From positions 1 to 40,597 of the forward strand of contig CAZUCT010000022.1 of NCBI GenBank assembly GCA_964619285.1: a stretch of DNA of 40,597 nt. Reading direction: 5' to 3'. Made by a program: the position numbers and the translations under genes. This document shows, in pieces, positions 29,138-37,330 of the stretch. The notes under the pieces are model-generated. The model was given only the letters and a program-made list of their open reading frames with translations. It was not told where the DNA came from and did not search any database. Position 1 is the first letter of the stretch; the number at the start of each line of letters is the position of its first letter. The stretch is from CALKCV01 sp964619285 (lineage in GTDB: Bacteria > Cyanobacteriota > Cyanobacteriia > Cyanobacteriales > Microcoleaceae).

Positions 29138-30001
29138 CTACATTTTTTTCATCCACTCCCGCGTACCAAAAAACTGACAAGAATGAGAAGCAACCTTCGC
29201 CGCCGACTCTAAAGCAGCAACAAAATTTTCTTCTTCCAAAATATAATGACAAAAGGCACCGTGGAAAATATCCCCCGCCCCCAAAGTATCCACCGCTTCA
29301 ATTTGGGGTACTTCTAATCTGCCAAAATAACCGGTGTTTAAATACTCGATCGCCTCCTCTCCCCCAGTAATCGCAATATAAGGAATATTCAACCGCGATA
29401 AATAGGAGAAAACCTCCTCCCTAACCTGACATTTTGGCGGATAAAAATTAGCAGAACAAATAACGTAATCTGCCAAGGGCAATACTTCCTCAAAACCCGG
29501 TTTCCAACTGCCGCCATCCATGACTATGGGAATATTTTTCATTTTAGCCATGTCGGCAATTTCCAAACTCGCCGACATTTGATGGCCGTCTATTAAAACG
29601 AGATCGACTCCTGCCATCATTTCTGGGGAAATCGTCCCGCCGCCGACTTGATATTTAGTTGCGTTGATAGAAATAACAGAGCGATCGCCCGTTTTTTCCG
29701 TGGTAATAATCGAAGAAACTGGCGGCGGTTGCGACCAATTTTTATCTAAATCTAAGATGTTGATTTCATAGTTATCTAAATCCGATTTTATTAACTGAGT
29801 AATGGGATTATTGCCGACAACTGCTAATAAATTAGAACGATTTCCGAAGTGGCTAAAACTAACGGCAGCATTCGTGGCCGGTCCTCCTGCTGTTACCGCA
29901 TAATCTTTGGCAACAACCTTTTGATTTTTCTCGGGATAAGTGTCAGTTAAATAGAGGAAGTCTAAGGTTAGCATTCCTACAAAAAGTCCGGTTTTAGTCA
30001 T
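29138..30001 (-). CDS. PfkB family carbohydrate kinase
   Basis: This is a 287-residue ribokinase-type sugar kinase. The N-terminal GGPATNAAVSFSHFG motif and the catalytic VDTLGAGDIFHGAF motif (about 237-250, with the base Asp in GAGD) are both intact. The dimer lid region is short. It will phosphorylate a sugar or nucleoside at a primary hydroxyl using ATP; the substrate cannot be read from sequence. Its stop lies close to a GTTGGGT/ACCCAAC repeat, and the start ATG follows AATTGTTAA-type repeats. It is divergent from the Dnd-type helicase gene; no functional link is evident. Confidence 0.88.
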   Translation of the reverse strand: MTKTGLFVGMLTLDFLYLTDTYPEKNQKVVAKDYAVTAGGPATNAAVSFSHFGNRSNLLAVVGNNPITQLIKSDLDNYEINILDLDKNWSQPPPVSSIITTEKTGDRSVISINATKYQVGGGTISPEMMAGVDLVLIDGHQMSASLEIADMAKMKNIPIVMDGGSWKPGFEEVLPLADYVICSANFYPPKCQVREEVFSYLSRLNIPYIAITGGEEAIEYLNTGYFGRLEVPQIEAVDTLGAGDIFHGAFCHYILEEENFVAALESAAKVASHSCQFFGTREWMKKM

Positions 30002-30204
30002 GGTAAATAATTAACAATTAACAATTAATAACTAATAATTAATGTGCCCTGGGAATAAAATCGTAAATCTGCCCCAGGTGCTCCCAAGGGATTATAATTT
30101 ATCGTGTTAATTTGGGAGCCAGTCGGTTTTGTCAACAGACAAGGGAGAACCATTAAGACGATTAACAATTGACAATTAACGATTAACAATTGACAAAAAG
30201 CAAG

Positions 30205-31629
30205 ATGTATTTAACTAAATCAGAGGTGAATCGACCGATAATAATTAACTTTCCCCGGAGGGGATGTCCGGCCATACCCCCCTCGATTCAACTGCGGCCC
30301 TATCAAAAAGAGGCCGTGGCCAATTGGTTTGACAATCGGGGCCGGGGCACGTTTAAGATGGCCACGGGTAGCGGCAAAACTATCTTGGCCTTAGCGATCG
30401 CTACTCAACTTTACCAAAAAATCGGCCTCCAAGCCCTCCTGGTAATTTGCCCCTACCGCCACCTAGTCACCCAGTGGGCGAGGGAAGCGGAGAAATTCGG
30501 TCTCGAACCTTTGTTAGCTTTTGAAAGCGTTCGCACTTGGCAAAGCGAACTTTCTCTTGCTTTATATAACGTTAGCTGCGGCGATCGCCCCTTTGTTACC
30601 GCGATCGCCACCAACGCTACTTTAATCTCGGAAAGTCTCCAATCTCAACTTAAATACTTCCCAGAAAAAACCTTAATTATCGGCGACGAAGCGCACAATT
30701 TAGGCAGTCCCAAACTCGAAGAAAGTCTCCCTCGAAATATCGGTTTGAGGCTGGCACTTTCCGCCACTCCAGAAAGACATTTCGACGAAGACGGCACCGC
30801 AGCAATTTTAGATTATTTCGGTCCCATTTTACCTCCCGAACTTTCCCTTGGGGATGCCATCAAACAGGGGGCATTAGTTCGCTATCTTTATCATCCTATT
30901 TTAGTAGAATTAACCGAGTGGGAAACTCGCGCTTATGCTAGATTGACTTCTAAAATTGGTTGGGCTTTATTATTAGCAAATCAAGAAGGAAAAAACATCG
31001 ATAACGAAGAAGATGTTACTGCTTTATTAATTCAGCGATCGCGATTAATTGGGGCGGCAGCTAACAAGCTAAAAGCCCTAAAAAGCATTATGAAAAATCG
31101 CCTCCATACCAGCCATACTTTATTTTATTGTAGCGACGGTTCCGTAGAAAAAGAACCCTTAATTTATGCCAAACAAAAAGAAGAAGTCCTCAGAATTTTA
31201 GGTCGAGAATTAGGCTATCGAGTCAACACCTACACCGCCGAAACATCCCTCAAAGAAAGAGAAAATTTGCGGCGAGAATTTGAAGCGGGAGAATTGCAAG
31301 GATTAGTAGCAATTCGCTGTTTGGATGAAGGAGTCGATATCCCTGCAATTCAAAATGCTATAATTTTAGCCAGCACTACCAATCCCCGACAATTTATTCA
31401 GCGGCGGGGACGAATTTTGCGCCCCCATCCGGGCAAAGAAAGAGCCACTTTATTTGATACAATTGTCTTACCCCCAGATTTGGGAAAGCAAACTCAAGAT
31501 GTCGAACGCAATTTTTTAAGAAAAGAATTAGCGCGATTTTTAGAGTTTGCCGACTTAGCCGACAACGCTGGAGAAGCTAGATTAAAATTATTAGAAGTTC
31601 AAAAAAGATACGGCCTATTAGACCTTTAA
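30205..31629 (+). CDS. DEAD/DEAH helicase, DNA phosphorothioation-associated restriction type
   Basis: The ATG at 30205 gives 474 residues; the TTG at 30190 lies in a heptamer-like repeat. It is a superfamily 2 helicase. The Q-like QLRPYQKEAV precedes Walker A at about 52-60 (MATGSGKT). The DEAH box is GDEAH (160-164), followed by LALSATPERH, and motifs V/VI are LDEGVDIP and QRRGRILRP (about 399). The layout and size match the family named DNA phosphorothioation system restriction enzyme, which cuts unmodified DNA in Dnd-encoding bacteria (family knowledge). The next genes are a small ORF and a DndD-like ATPase on the same strand. A TTCGTAGTAA hairpin lies 4 bp after the stop. Confidence 0.8.
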   Translation: MYLTKSEVNRPIIINFPRRGCPAIPPSIQLRPYQKEAVANWFDNRGRGTFKMATGSGKTILALAIATQLYQKIGLQALLVICPYRHLVTQWAREAEKFGLEPLLAFESVRTWQSELSLALYNVSCGDRPFVTAIATNATLISESLQSQLKYFPEKTLIIGDEAHNLGSPKLEESLPRNIGLRLALSATPERHFDEDGTAAILDYFGPILPPELSLGDAIKQGALVRYLYHPILVELTEWETRAYARLTSKIGWALLLANQEGKNIDNEEDVTALLIQRSRLIGAAANKLKALKSIMKNRLHTSHTLFYCSDGSVEKEPLIYAKQKEEVLRILGRELGYRVNTYTAETSLKERENLRREFEAGELQGLVAIRCLDEGVDIPAIQNAIILASTTNPRQFIQRRGRILRPHPGKERATLFDTIVLPPDLGKQTQDVERNFLRKELARFLEFADLADNAGEARLKLLEVQKRYGLLDL

Positions 31630-31631
31630 AA

Positions 31632-31660
31632 GTTCGTAGTAATCGCTTTAGCGATGGTTC
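31632..31660. repeat. TTCGTAGTAATCGCTTTAGCGAT hairpin
   Basis: A single copy of the hairpin repeat with the ATCGC/GCGAT arms and a following GGTTCGTAA lies between the helicase gene and the small coupled ORF. It could attenuate or process the shared transcript. Confidence 0.9.
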
Positions 31661-31696
31661 GTAAAACAAACGTGAAGGAATCAAAAAAAAAACACA

Positions 31697-31939
31697 GTGA
31701 ATTACTCAGACAATATCGTAGTTTCCGCTTTATCGAGCATATTTTCCGAGAAAAAATCCGGTTACGATGCTAAGGGAAATAACGCCCTCAGTCACATACA
31801 AGAACCCATCGTCACCGCCCCGCCAGAAGTAAAACAAATCATCCAAGAAGTTCTGGAAATAGAAAAAGATAGACTCTACAAAAGAGCGCCAAAAATTAAC
31901 GACGACATTCTTAAAATTATTAAAGAAGTAATCAAATGA
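31697..31939 (+). CDS. Small protein coupled to the DndD-like gene
   Basis: This frame encodes 80 residues from a GTG start; an AAGGA site is about 17 nt upstream, which is poor, so the true start is uncertain. Its TGA overlaps the ATG of the DndD-like gene (ATGA), indicating translational coupling. The C-terminal half is a charged helix (APPEVKQIIQEVLEIEKDRL, then KINDDILKIIKEVIK). It could be an independent small partner or the remains of a larger gene such as the C-terminus of dndC (speculative). No domain is recognised. Confidence 0.55.
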   Translation: MNYSDNIVVSALSSIFSEKKSGYDAKGNNALSHIQEPIVTAPPEVKQIIQEVLEIEKDRLYKRAPKINDDILKIIKEVIK

Positions 31940-34008
31940 AACTAATTTCAATTATTTTCTGTAACTTTCGCCAATTCTACGGCAAAACTCCGAAGATTGC
32001 TTTAGCATCTGGCAAGCAGAATACTACTATTATTCACGGTAATAATGGTGCGGGAAAAACTACCATGATGAATGCTTTTACCTGGGTGCTTTACGACAAA
32101 TTTAGTGCTGCTTTTCAGGCAGAAGAACAGTTAGTAAATAAGCGGGCAATTAACGAAGCAAAAGCAGGAAAAGCGGTGGCTTGTTGGGTAGAAATTGTCT
32201 TCGAACACGACAGCAAACGCTATCAAGCTAAACGTTTGTGTCGCGCTTACAGAAACGACCAAGGTATTATCGATCGCGGTAAAAGCGACCTTTATATGCA
32301 AGTAGCGGGAGACGACGGCAGGTGGTCGCCGCCGCCACAACATCCCGAGGATATTATTGGTAGAATTTTACCGGAAAGTTTGCATCGATATTTCTTTTTT
32401 GATGGGGAAAGAATCGAGCATATTGTCAGGGAAGAAAGGAAAAATGAAATTGCCGAAGCGACTAAAGAATTATTGGGAGTTGAGGTTTTAAATCGTTCGA
32501 TTAGGCATTTGGGAGAGGCGAAGAAATCTCTGGAAACTGACTTGAGGTTAATTGGGGATCCGGAAACTAAAAAGTTTTTGCGAGATAAAAGCAAAATCGA
32601 ACAGGAAATAGAACAGCTTTCCCAACGTCAAATTGAGGTGGAAAAGGAGTTAAAATATCAGGGAGAATTAAAGAAGGAAGTTAGCGGTCGTTTGTTGGAG
32701 TTTAAAGGTGCCGAAGGTTTGCCCCAACAGCGAGACGATCTCAAACAAAGGTCGGCGAGTATTAAGGCACAAATAAGTCAAGCTAAAGACCTTTGGAAAC
32801 GGGCAGTTTCTAATAAGGGTTATTTGCTGTTTTTACCCGAAGCGGTGGCAGATTTTCGCGAAATTGTGGCGGGTTTTAACGATAAAGGGGAGCTGCCGAT
32901 GGGGATTAAAAAACAGTTTGTCGAACAGTTGTTGGAGAAGGAAACTTGTATTTGCGGGACTAAGTTAAAGGAGGGTTCTAAGGGAAGGAAACAGGTGGAA
33001 AGTTGGATGGAAAAGGCGGGTATTGCCGATGTGGAGGAGGCTGCTATTAGGATGAGCGTTAAGGTAGATGAATTGGAGAAACAAGGGCCGGAAATGTGGG
33101 AGGAAATCGACAGAAATCTAGCTAATACCGAACAGTGGAGAAAGGAACTTTCTCAGGTGGAAACTCAGTTAGATGATATTAATAATAAGCTGCGAAATTA
33201 TCCAGATGAAGATATTAAGAATTTGCAGAAGCGTTTGGATGAAATTGAGGCGAGGATGGCAGATTTAAACCGGGAAACTGGTTCCAATCAGTTGCAACTT
33301 GAGAATTTAGCTAGGGATTTACAGACTTTAGATAAGCAAGTTGATAAGCAGCAAATGAACGAGATTAAACAAGTTTTAGTTCAGAGAAGAATTGCGGCGA
33401 CTCAGGATGCTATTGAGAGGTTGATTGAGGTGCGATCGCGCCTGGAAAAACAGTTTCGCGCTTCTTTGGAAAAACGAGTTCAAGGGTTATTTAGTCAAAT
33501 TTCTTTTACTCCTTATCTCCCCAAAATGAACGATAAATACGAGTTAACTTTGGTGGAACAAACGGGAGGGGAAGATGCTTTAGTTGCCGCTTCCACTGGG
33601 GAAAATCAAATCCTCAGTTTGGCGTTTATTGGGAGTATTATTGATGAGGTTCGAGATTGGAGTAAAAAAAATGCTTTAATGGGACCGGATAGCAGCACTT
33701 TTCCAGTGGTAATGGATTCTCCTTTTGGCAGTTTGGACGAGATTTATCGCCGGCAAATTGCGAGGATTATTCCGAAGTTGGCAAATCAATTAATTGTGTT
33801 AGTTACTAAGACTCAGTGGCGGGGCGAAGTTGCGGAGGAAATGGCGAGTTATATCGGTAGGGAATATGTGCTTTGTTATAATTCTCCTAAACCCGATTGC
33901 GAGGAGGATTCTATTAAGTTAAACGGGGCAGACTATTCTTTGGTGAAACGCAGTCCCAACGAGTTTGAATATACGGAAATTCTTGAGGTCGGCGACACCG
34001 AATTTTAA
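31936..34008 (+). CDS. dndD: DndD-like SMC/Rad50-type ATPase
   Basis: This is a 690-residue ABC-type ATPase with a long coiled coil. Walker A is HGNNGAGKTTMM (35-42). The DndD-typical FFFDGERIEHI follows near 154. Coiled-coil arms span about 215-330 and 380-510, around a hinge with ETCICGTKL (Cys 337 and 339) in place of a classical CxxC zinc hook. The ABC signature STGENQILSLAF is near 551 and Walker B FPVVMDSPFGSLDE near 588. DndD supplies ATPase activity for phosphorothioate modification in a complex with DndC and DndE (established). Here dndB, dndC and dndE are not seen. It is linked to the restriction-type helicase upstream, so it may serve a reduced or different system. Confidence 0.82.
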   Translation: MKLISIIFCNFRQFYGKTPKIALASGKQNTTIIHGNNGAGKTTMMNAFTWVLYDKFSAAFQAEEQLVNKRAINEAKAGKAVACWVEIVFEHDSKRYQAKRLCRAYRNDQGIIDRGKSDLYMQVAGDDGRWSPPPQHPEDIIGRILPESLHRYFFFDGERIEHIVREERKNEIAEATKELLGVEVLNRSIRHLGEAKKSLETDLRLIGDPETKKFLRDKSKIEQEIEQLSQRQIEVEKELKYQGELKKEVSGRLLEFKGAEGLPQQRDDLKQRSASIKAQISQAKDLWKRAVSNKGYLLFLPEAVADFREIVAGFNDKGELPMGIKKQFVEQLLEKETCICGTKLKEGSKGRKQVESWMEKAGIADVEEAAIRMSVKVDELEKQGPEMWEEIDRNLANTEQWRKELSQVETQLDDINNKLRNYPDEDIKNLQKRLDEIEARMADLNRETGSNQLQLENLARDLQTLDKQVDKQQMNEIKQVLVQRRIAATQDAIERLIEVRSRLEKQFRASLEKRVQGLFSQISFTPYLPKMNDKYELTLVEQTGGEDALVAASTGENQILSLAFIGSIIDEVRDWSKKNALMGPDSSTFPVVMDSPFGSLDEIYRRQIARIIPKLANQLIVLVTKTQWRGEVAEEMASYIGREYVLCYNSPKPDCEEDSIKLNGADYSLVKRSPNEFEYTEILEVGDTEF

Positions 34009-34020
34009 TTTGTGTTAAGT

Positions 34021-34097
34021 TTGTAGTAAGCACTTTAGTGCTAAAAAAAGCTCTATTAAAAGCACTGAAATGCTTGCTACGAACGTTCGTTAAAAGG
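34021..34097. repeat. TTTGTAGTAAGCACTTTAGTGCT hairpin and inverted partner
   Basis: A CACTTTAGTG hairpin is followed, after a 20-bp spacer, by an inverted relative (AAGCACTGAAATGCTTGCTACGAACG complement form). This is another arm variant of the TTCGTAGTAA family and lies in the gap between the dndD-like and Uma2 genes. Confidence 0.88.
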
Positions 34098-34103
34098 CAA
34101 AAT

Positions 34104-34757
34104 ATGGTAATTACAACATCTCCAAAAGAAAATTTAGTTACCGATACCTGGGTTAAGGGAAGTTGGGAAGAATTTCTTGCTTTGGCAGATAATCCCGATT
34201 ATGAAAAGGCAAAGTTTTATTACTATCGAGAATGTCTGAGGATTGAAACGGCGGATGTCGGTTCGCTTCATGGCAGACAACATTCGATTGTTTCTGGGAT
34301 TATTACTTATTATGCAACTCTCAAAAATTTTCGCTTTATCGAGTTAAGAAATAGCAGTTTTCGCCATCCTAATCTAGTGGAGTTCCAACCGGATTTATCG
34401 TATTATCTTGGTGCAGATTTTGAGTTACCGCCTCCTACGGATTCGCCGATTAATATTAGCGAGTTTAAACTGCCAGCATTAGTAGTAGAAATAGGTGTAT
34501 TTTCTCTGGGAGACGATTTAGGAAAAAAACGATTAATGTACGAACAATTTGGAGTTAAAGAATATTGGGCGGTTGATGCTAATAACGATGATGTTATTGC
34601 TTTTTCTATTGCCGATAGAGGCAGCAAACAAGTAGAACAATCTCTAGTTTTGGAAGGGTTAGAATTAGCTGTTGTGGAGGAAGCTTTAAAACGTTCTCAT
34701 AATTGCGATGATACCGCTGTTTATCGCTGGTTTATTGAGAAAATTAGTCAGGTTTAA
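34104..34757 (+). CDS. Uma2 (DUF820) family protein
   Basis: The ATG at 34104 gives 217 residues; the frame upstream translates a hairpin repeat and is rejected. The Uma2 core is clear: an N-terminal SWEEFLALADNPDYEKAK, then FQPDLSYYLGADF and LPALVVEIGVFSLGDDLGKK (PD-(D/E)XK strand), and YEQFGVKEYWAVDA. It has no coiled-coil tail and is only distantly related to the other two Uma2 proteins in the window. It follows the dndD-like gene on the same strand, 95 bp away, but is separated by a repeat, so a link with phosphorothioation is not claimed. Confidence 0.88.
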   Translation: MVITTSPKENLVTDTWVKGSWEEFLALADNPDYEKAKFYYYRECLRIETADVGSLHGRQHSIVSGIITYYATLKNFRFIELRNSSFRHPNLVEFQPDLSYYLGADFELPPPTDSPINISEFKLPALVVEIGVFSLGDDLGKKRLMYEQFGVKEYWAVDANNDDVIAFSIADRGSKQVEQSLVLEGLELAVVEEALKRSHNCDDTAVYRWFIEKISQV

Positions 34758-34891
34758 TTAACAATTAGTAATTAACAACTAACAATTAACCAAGACTGCA
34801 ATTGTTAAGAAAGTTAAAGAAAGCATCCTCCAGAAGACGAGATGTAATAGGATAGAGGTAAAGCCTATTTATCTCAAGGAGACAAGCGCCA

Positions 34892-35359
34892 ATGAACTAT
34901 AACATCGAAGAAATCGAGGGCATCGATTTCGTCCACGCCCAAAAACTCGCCGAAGTTGGCATTACCACCCTGGAACAACTATTAGAAAAAGGGTCATCTC
35001 TTCAAGGCATCGAAGATTTAGAACGGGCAACGGAAATAGACCGAAATTTAATTTTAGAATGGGTACAATTAGCTGATTTATCTAGAATTAAAGGTGTCGC
35101 CGGGGAATATTCTAAATTATTAGAAGCGGTGGGAGTGCATACGGTTAAAGAATTAAGAACCCAGTTTCCCGAAACTTTACACGGCAAGATGGTTAAAGCA
35201 AATCGCCAATTAAAATTGGTGCAAAAGTTGCCCAGTTTAGCTATGGTTAGAAGTTGGGTATCGCAAGCGATTAACAATCAGCAAGTCCCCTCTCAAAAGA
35301 CTGAGACAAAAACGGCGAAGGTTAGTTCTAGTAAGTGGTCTTTGGATTGGGCGGATTAG
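34892..35359 (+). CDS. DUF4332 domain protein
   Basis: This 155-residue protein has tandem helix-hairpin-helix-like units: IDFVHAQKLAEVGITTLEQL (about 11-30) and LSRIKGVAGEYSKLLEAVGV, followed by HTVKELRTQFPETL. This is the DUF4332 pattern. Such domains are expected to bind DNA or act in scaffolding, but no activity is established. The C-terminus is Ser/Lys-rich and ends SSSKWSLDWAD. A clear AAGGAGA ribosome site lies about 9 nt upstream. Confidence 0.82.
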   Translation: MNYNIEEIEGIDFVHAQKLAEVGITTLEQLLEKGSSLQGIEDLERATEIDRNLILEWVQLADLSRIKGVAGEYSKLLEAVGVHTVKELRTQFPETLHGKMVKANRQLKLVQKLPSLAMVRSWVSQAINNQQVPSQKTETKTAKVSSSKWSLDWAD

Positions 35360-35402
35360 GGTTGGTTTATTGCTTGAGTCCCACAGCATTCTTTAGTAAA
35401 AG

Positions 35403-35765
35403 TCATAAAACTAATGGTTCTATCTTGGCTAAAACCTCTTCTATAACTTCTGGTGGTGCTTTTTCTTTAAAGCTGGCTTTTCTGGCTTTCCAGTCTAAAG
35501 ATTTGATTTGGTCTGACAAGATAACACCTTTGGTTTCCGTTCGTTCGTCAAGAGTTACTTCAAACTTTAATCCCTTCCTTTTTGATGTAATTGGACACAT
35601 CAAAGCTAACGAGGACAGTTTGTTGTATTTCAGGGGCGAGATTATAATCGCAGGACGCGGTTTGTTTTTAGCATTTCCCTGTTCGCTGCCTTTAGTAGGA
35701 TTAAGGTCTATGAAGATAATATCGCCTCTTTCTGGGATCTATTTTTGTTCGTTACCAGCTTTCAT
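35403..35765 (-). pseudogene. mazF: mazF-type toxin with premature amber stop
   Basis: From the ATG at 35765 the frame reads MKAGNEQK, then TAG (35739-35741), then a complete MazF body: IPERGDIIFIDLNPTKGSEQ, RPAIIISPLKYN, LALMCPITSKRKGLKFEV, TKGVILSDQIKSLDWKARKA and EVLAKIEPLVL. Relatives typically have an aromatic residue before IPERGD, so TAC or TAT became TAG. A product restarted at the internal Met (35603) would lack the first half of the fold. MazF cleaves mRNA; this copy is probably inactive unless the stop is suppressed. It overlaps the antitoxin gene by 14 bp. Confidence 0.88.
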
Positions 35766-35973
35766 TTCCTACAGAATCTCCTGTTTCTACCTCTCCATGA
35801 AAATTATCGGAACTCATTCCTTCTAGTAACTCATCCAAAGTGTATTTATTTCTTCTTGTTTGAGCTATTTCCTTAAATTGAGTTTCTTCCTTGGTATGTA
35901 CTTTAGTTTGGAATAACCGAGGAATGAAACTTGGAAGGTTTTGCCACCATTTTGCAATAGTTTTGTCGAACAT
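35752..35973 (-). CDS. mazE: Degenerate MazE-type antitoxin
   Basis: This 73-residue protein has a C-terminal part (YTLDELLEGMSSDNFHGEVE, then TGDSVGNESW) that is the standard toxin-binding tail of MazE. The N-terminus (FDKTIAKWWQNLPSFIPR) retains traces of the K-I-x-K-W-x-N-S-x-x-x-x-IP pattern, but the middle of the DNA-binding AbrB-like domain is shortened and altered. The ribosome site AGGAGG is excellent. It may still bind MazF proteins but is unlikely to repress normally. The pair looks like a decaying toxin-antitoxin operon. Confidence 0.75.
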   Translation of the reverse strand: MFDKTIAKWWQNLPSFIPRLFQTKVHTKEETQFKEIAQTRRNKYTLDELLEGMSSDNFHGEVETGDSVGNESW

Positions 35974-36065
35974 AAGCGTCCTCCTAATTTCTATTTCAAG
36001 TCCTAATACGATTGTAAAGCAAATGGATTAGTTTGTCAACCAGTCCAGCGATACCCAATTCACAA

Positions 36066-36824
36066 TTAAGATGGAACAGATTTTCTAAATACTAAAAAAT
36101 GCTGTTGGGGCAAAATGTCTTTATTTTCCTCGAAAACTAAACCCACTGCTTCCATTTCTTTTTTAACTTGTTGTTCCGTCATTTTGTGCAATCCTTTAAT
36201 CGGAATTAAAGGGTTTTCTCCGCGATATTCTAATAACACTACTCGCCCCCCCGGTTTGAGGGATTCGACAATTCCTAACATCATTTCTCGGGGGTATTCA
36301 AATTCGTGGTAGGCATCCACCATTAAGGTGAGGTCAACTTGAGATGCTGGCAATTTGGGGTCGTCAACTTCTCCTAAAATTGTCTCGACATTGTTGAGAT
36401 TTTCTTGTTTTTTGACGAACTCGATTAACTCTAACATCTCCGGTTGAACGTCAACTGCTAAGACTTTTCCTTCGGGAATTAAGGGGTTAATTCTAAAGGT
36501 AAAATAACCGGTTCCCGCGCCGATATCTGCTACGGTGTCGGTGGGTTTTAAGTCTAGGGCGGCGATCGCTAAATCCGGCCTTTCTCGATAACTTCTACTA
36601 TCTCTTTCTAACCATCCCGCCCCTTCGTGGCCCATCACTTTTGCTATTTCTCTCCCCAAATAAAACTTGCCGATGCCGTCTGGGTTATGAAAAATCTTTT
36701 GTTGGTAAACATTTGGCGAATTAACTGCCTCAGTTTCTAAGGTACAACTACTCAAGGTTAAGCCTGTTAAAAAAATGCAAAATAGCAGTGTTATAATGTA
36801 AAGATGTTTTTTGAAATGTGTCAT
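36066..36824 (-). CDS. SAM-dependent methyltransferase, predicted lipoprotein
   Basis: This is a class I methyltransferase. With the ATG at 36824 it has 252 residues and begins with a lipoprotein signal: MTHFKKH, a hydrophobic stretch (LYIITLLFCIFLTGL) and lipobox LSSC (C27). The SAM-binding motif is VADIGAGTGYFTF, with acidic post-motif LAVDVQPEML and motif LMVDAYHEFEYP. The open frame extends upstream to 36962 through an AAACCCGG repeat (KPGFF), which I reject because the signal peptide then would not be N-terminal. Its substrate is unknown; envelope or small-molecule targets fit the predicted location. Confidence 0.85.
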   Translation of the reverse strand: MTHFKKHLYIITLLFCIFLTGLTLSSCTLETEAVNSPNVYQQKIFHNPDGIGKFYLGREIAKVMGHEGAGWLERDSRSYRERPDLAIAALDLKPTDTVADIGAGTGYFTFRINPLIPEGKVLAVDVQPEMLELIEFVKKQENLNNVETILGEVDDPKLPASQVDLTLMVDAYHEFEYPREMMLGIVESLKPGGRVVLLEYRGENPLIPIKGLHKMTEQQVKKEMEAVGLVFEENKDILPQQHFLVFRKSVPS

Positions 36825-36882
36825 GGCGGTTTGTTTATGAAAACGGCAACGATGACATTTTACCACAAATAGAGAACCGGTC

Positions 36883-36917
36883 AAGAAATCCGGTTTTTTG
36901 AAAAAACCGGGTTTCTG
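36883..36917. repeat. AAACCCGG palindrome
   Basis: CAAGAAATCCGGTTTTTTGA followed by AAAAAACCGGGTTTCTGG forms a long hairpin upstream of both the methyltransferase and the MazG-like gene, which are divergent. One arm has T for C. Confidence 0.93.
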
Positions 36918-36953
36918 GGACACCCAAAAACTAGCAAAAAAAGGAGTAATTTC

Positions 36954-37298
36954 ATGCGTCAAGAATACAATAAATTAGTGCGCGATCGCATCCCCAGTAT
37001 TCTCAGCAAAAAGGGTATTAAATACGAAATTGGAACTCTTTCTCAAGAGGAATATTGTCAAGCATTGCGAGAAAAATTAATGGAAGAAGCTAAAGAATTA
37101 GCTGAGGCTTCCGAGGTGAATTTACCAGAAGAAATAGCGGACTTACTGGAAGTAATAGATGCTTTGATGGAGGCTTATGGAATTAAGCAAGAACAAGTAT
37201 TTTTAGCCAGAGATGAAAAACGGGCAGAAAAAGGCGATTTTCAAGATAAAACAGAGTTATTGTGGACTGAGGAAAGTTCTTCGGAAGAAGATTCATAA
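36954..37298 (+). CDS. MazG-like / phosphoribosyl-ATP pyrophosphohydrolase-like protein
   Basis: This 114-residue all-alpha NTP pyrophosphatase has the sequence YNKLVRDRIPSIL, then EEYCQALREKLMEEAKEL (E-x-x-E of the metal site) and LPEEIADLLEVIDALMEAYG (E-x-x-D). It is shorter than E. coli MazG and lacks the companion HisI/HisE context, so it is more likely a house-cleaning dNTP pyrophosphohydrolase than HisE. A GGAGTAATTT ribosome site precedes the ATG. It shares strand with the SLH/WG gene 32 bp downstream. Confidence 0.87.
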   Translation: MRQEYNKLVRDRIPSILSKKGIKYEIGTLSQEEYCQALREKLMEEAKELAEASEVNLPEEIADLLEVIDALMEAYGIKQEQVFLARDEKRAEKGDFQDKTELLWTEESSSEEDS

Positions 37299-37330
37299 GG
37301 GATTAACTAAGAAAAAAATAGGAGAAAATT

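Noticed and set aside
34038..34103. N-terminal extension of the third Uma2 protein
   Set aside because: Translates a CACTTTAGTG hairpin repeat; the ATG at 34104 matches the family start.
35335..35826. Plus-strand frame of 163 codons
   Set aside because: Antisense to the mazF pseudogene; the minus strand shows clear MazF motifs.
36825..36962. N-terminal extension of the methyltransferase
   Set aside because: Translates an AAACCCGG palindrome and would bury the lipoprotein signal peptide.
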